A DNA stretch of 33,970 bases, from contig DYFC01000042.1 of NCBI GenBank assembly GCA_020725385.1, positions 1-33,970 of the forward strand, read 5' to 3'. The notes beneath the pieces are model-generated. The model was not told where the DNA came from. It saw only the letters and a program-made list of their open reading frames with translations, and made no database searches. Numbering within the stretch: position 1 is the stretch's first letter; every line of letters begins with the position of its first letter. This stretch comes from Nitrospira japonica. Its GTDB lineage: Bacteria > Nitrospirota > Thermodesulfovibrionia > Thermodesulfovibrionales > SM23-35. Of the stretch, positions 31,739 through 33,970 are shown piece by piece. A program made the translations under genes and the position numbers.

Positions 31739-33970
31739 ATGAAAAAAAACACTGCTATTTTAATTGCTTTGATATTAACCATCATTATTGTTCTGTCCGG
31801 ATACCTGTACTTCAGATCTGAAGTAAAAGTGCTACTCAAACATAGGCACGAAGATTTGAAAGCTATTTCTGAATTAAAATCAGGTCAGATTGAAAAATGG
31901 TTTCATGACAGACTTGGAGATGCACGTACAATTTCAGGCTCTCCTTTTATGAAAAGAGCTTTTAGTCAATTAATCAAAAATCCAGAAGATATTTCTCTGA
32001 GAGATGATATTTTAAAAAGATTATCCCTTGCCCAAAAAAATTGGGGATATGAAAATATTCTGGTTGTCTCTACGAAGAATAAAGTGTTGCTTTCTCTTGA
32101 CCCTCATTGTAAAGAAATTAGTTCTGAAACAATAGAAAAGATTAACCAGGCATTTGAAAGACATGAAGTTTTATTTACCGATTTCTATTATTGTAACCTG
32201 CATAGAAGAATTCATCTTGATTTTATCGCTCCTGTACTGGTTGAAAATAAAACACCGGTTGTTTTATTAGTGTTCCGGATTTCACCGGATGAATATCTAT
32301 TTCCTCTAATTCAGTCATGGCCTACCCCAAGTAAAACAGCAGAAACTTTGCTTGTCAGAAAAGATGGAGACAATGTTCTTTTTCTTAATGAACTAAGACA
32401 CAGAAAAAATACAGCATTGAAACTAAGAATACCTTTAACTAAAAAGGAAGTTCCTGCTGTACAGGCAGCATTAGGATATGAAGGAATTTTTGAAGGAAAG
32501 GATTACAGGGGAGTTGATGTACTTGCTGATATTAAAAAGATAAAAGATACTCCATGGTATATGGTAGCAAAGGTTGATAAAAAAGAAATTTACGCAGAAA
32601 TATATCAAAGAGCTGTTACAGTTATAGTTTTTATTATTCTATTGGTTCTTCTGATGGTAATTGCAACTTCAAGGTTTTATTATTCAAGACAGAGGGATAT
32701 TTATCGCCAGTTGTTTTTAAAAGAGAAATCTTTAAGAGAGGCTCATGAGGAATTTGAGATTACACTAAATTCTATTGGAGATGCTGTTATTACAACCGAT
32801 ACTAAAGGAAATATTAAATTTATTAATCCTGTTGCTGAAAGATTAACAGGCTGGAATGAAGCCGAGGCAAAAGGGAAAAATATAGAAGAAGTTTTTAGGA
32901 TAATTAATGAAAAGACAAGAGATAGGGTTGCAAATCCTGTACAAAGGGTCTTAAAAGAGGGTTTGGTTGTAGGGCTTGCCAATCATACTTTATTAATTTC
33001 GAAAGATGGAAGGGAAATTCCTATTGCTGACAGCGGTGCTCCTATTCATGATCAGGGAGGAATAATTGGTGTAGTCCTTGTATTCAGGGACCAAACAGAA
33101 GAAAGAGCATATCAAAAAGCATTGGAGCAAAGCGAAGAACAATTTAGAAAATTATTTGAAAAATCGCCTGCTGCAATTTATATATTTGACAAAGACACAG
33201 GGGAAATCATTGATGCAAATATAAATGCAATCAAAAGCTATGGTTTTACAACACTCGATGAACTGAAGAAAAATGAATTCTGGATTGAACCACCATATTC
33301 ATTCAATGATGCACTCGAATGGATTCGTAAAGCAGACAAAGAAGGCCCCCAGCGCTTTGAATGGCTTAACCGCAAAATAACAGGTGAAATATTCTGGGAA
33401 GATGTAAGGCTTAGTAAAATTAATATAAATGGTATCGACAGAATTCTTGCAACTACAATAGATATTACAGAGAAAAAGAAAACAGAGGAAAGATTGCGTG
33501 ATAGTGAAGAACTTTTCAGAAAATTATTTGAAGAACATGCTGCCATAAAACTTACAATTGATCCAGAGACTGGAAATATAATTGATGCCAATAAAGCAGC
33601 GGAGAAATTTTATGGCTGGAGTCGTGAAGAATTAAAGAAAATGAAGATACAGCAAATAAATACTCTACCTTCTGAAGAAGTAAAAAGAAAAATGGAAGAG
33701 GTTAAAGAGCAAAAAAGCACCCATTTTGAATTTAAACATAGACTTGCAGATGGTTCAATTAAAGATGTAGAAGTCTTCAGTAGTAAAATTGAATTAAAAG
33801 GAAAAGAATTACTCCACTCAATTATACATGACATTTCGGACCGGAAGAGACTCGAAGCACAGCTTATACAGGCACAGAAAATGGAAGCAATAGGCCAGCT
33901 TGCAGGAGGAATAGCGCATGACTTTAACAATATACTTTCAGCAATGGTAGGATTTGCACATATATTGAAG
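31739..33970 (+). CDS. Multi-PAS sensor histidine kinase (partial, runs off the window)
   Basis: The frame is open from ATG 31739 to the window end: 744 residues without a stop, so the 3' part is missing. A transmembrane helix (about 4-25) is followed by an extracytoplasmic sensor of about 265 residues, ending with PWYMVAKVDKKE in the style of dCache domains. A second transmembrane helix lies at about 292-312. Three PAS domains follow, at about 337-460, 468-585 and 590-705. The window ends in the dimerisation domain just after the H-box GIAHDFNNIL, with H727 as the predicted phosphoacceptor. The ATPase domain, and perhaps a receiver, must lie beyond the window. No ribosome binding site is obvious. 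Confidence 0.88.
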   Translation, partial: MKKNTAILIALILTIIIVLSGYLYFRSEVKVLLKHRHEDLKAISELKSGQIEKWFHDRLGDARTISGSPFMKRAFSQLIKNPEDISLRDDILKRLSLAQKNWGYENILVVSTKNKVLLSLDPHCKEISSETIEKINQAFERHEVLFTDFYYCNLHRRIHLDFIAPVLVENKTPVVLLVFRISPDEYLFPLIQSWPTPSKTAETLLVRKDGDNVLFLNELRHRKNTALKLRIPLTKKEVPAVQAALGYEGIFEGKDYRGVDVLADIKKIKDTPWYMVAKVDKKEIYAEIYQRAVTVIVFIILLVLLMVIATSRFYYSRQRDIYRQLFLKEKSLREAHEEFEITLNSIGDAVITTDTKGNIKFINPVAERLTGWNEAEAKGKNIEEVFRIINEKTRDRVANPVQRVLKEGLVVGLANHTLLISKDGREIPIADSGAPIHDQGGIIGVVLVFRDQTEERAYQKALEQSEEQFRKLFEKSPAAIYIFDKDTGEIIDANINAIKSYGFTTLDELKKNEFWIEPPYSFNDALEWIRKADKEGPQRFEWLNRKITGEIFWEDVRLSKININGIDRILATTIDITEKKKTEERLRDSEELFRKLFEEHAAIKLTIDPETGNIIDANKAAEKFYGWSREELKKMKIQQINTLPSEEVKRKMEEVKEQKSTHFEFKHRLADGSIKDVEVFSSKIELKGKELLHSIIHDISDRKRLEAQLIQAQKMEAIGQLAGGIAHDFNNILSAMVGFAHILK

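Noticed and set aside
32743..33930. Three minus-strand open frames in the right end of the window
   Set aside because: They are antisense to the histidine kinase frame, which is open for 744 codons and has clear PAS and H-box motifs.

Overview
The window is about 34 kb of AT-rich bacterial chromosome. Three things point to a Gram-negative (diderm) bacterium: apolipoprotein N-acyltransferase (Lnt), lipoproteins with lipoboxes, and a type IV pilus minor-pilin/PilY1 operon behind a sigma-54 promoter. The gene set (dnaA-dnaN-gyrB, a fused radical SAM-DUF2344 protein next to RNase G, three-cysteine LarE, Ca-loop-rich PilY1) resembles low-GC Desulfobacterota- or Nitrospirota-like lineages. That placement is an inference; no rRNA gene is present to settle it.

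Layout. Positions 1-760 hold a 156-bp imperfect hairpin element, a tiny zinc-ribbon gene and tRNA-Phe. Positions 759-8660 are a plus-strand housekeeping block: lnt, prfB (with the programmed +1 frameshift), dnaA, dnaN and gyrB, without recF. A strong hairpin terminator separates gyrB from a convergent HU gene. Positions 9232-13157 mix small genes: a lipoprotein, an FmdB-type zinc ribbon, a short transaldolase, and a plus-strand trio of HEAT-repeat protein, cyclic-nucleotide-binding protein and AI-2E-family transporter. Positions 21393 down to 13164 are a long minus-strand run: tadA, xseA and xseB (overlapping), tRNA-Ser(CGA), radical SAM-DUF2344, rng, larE and a GlcF-like Fe-S protein. A divergent HD-domain hydrolase gene starts at 21470.

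Positions 22322-30761 form the main accessory unit. A close match to a sigma-54 (-24/-12) promoter precedes a small secreted protein, a 1431-residue PilY1 with a vWA MIDAS motif and three EF-hand-like loops, four pseudopilins (FimT/GspH-, PilV-, PilW- and PilX-like) and an Ig-like-domain lipoprotein. These would together build and cap a calcium-responsive type IV pilus tip. Positions 30805-31722 carry a MntA-HepT type toxin-antitoxin pair with its own sigma-70-like promoter and both diagnostic motifs. The last 2.2 kb is the 5' part of a membrane multi-PAS histidine kinase that runs off the window.

No CRISPR array, insertion sequence or prophage was seen. The clearest non-routine signals are the sigma-54 pilus operon with its unnamed first and last genes, the MntA-HepT module bracketed by a 9-bp inverted repeat, the hairpin element at the left end, and the inverted GTTAGT repeats upstream of dnaA.
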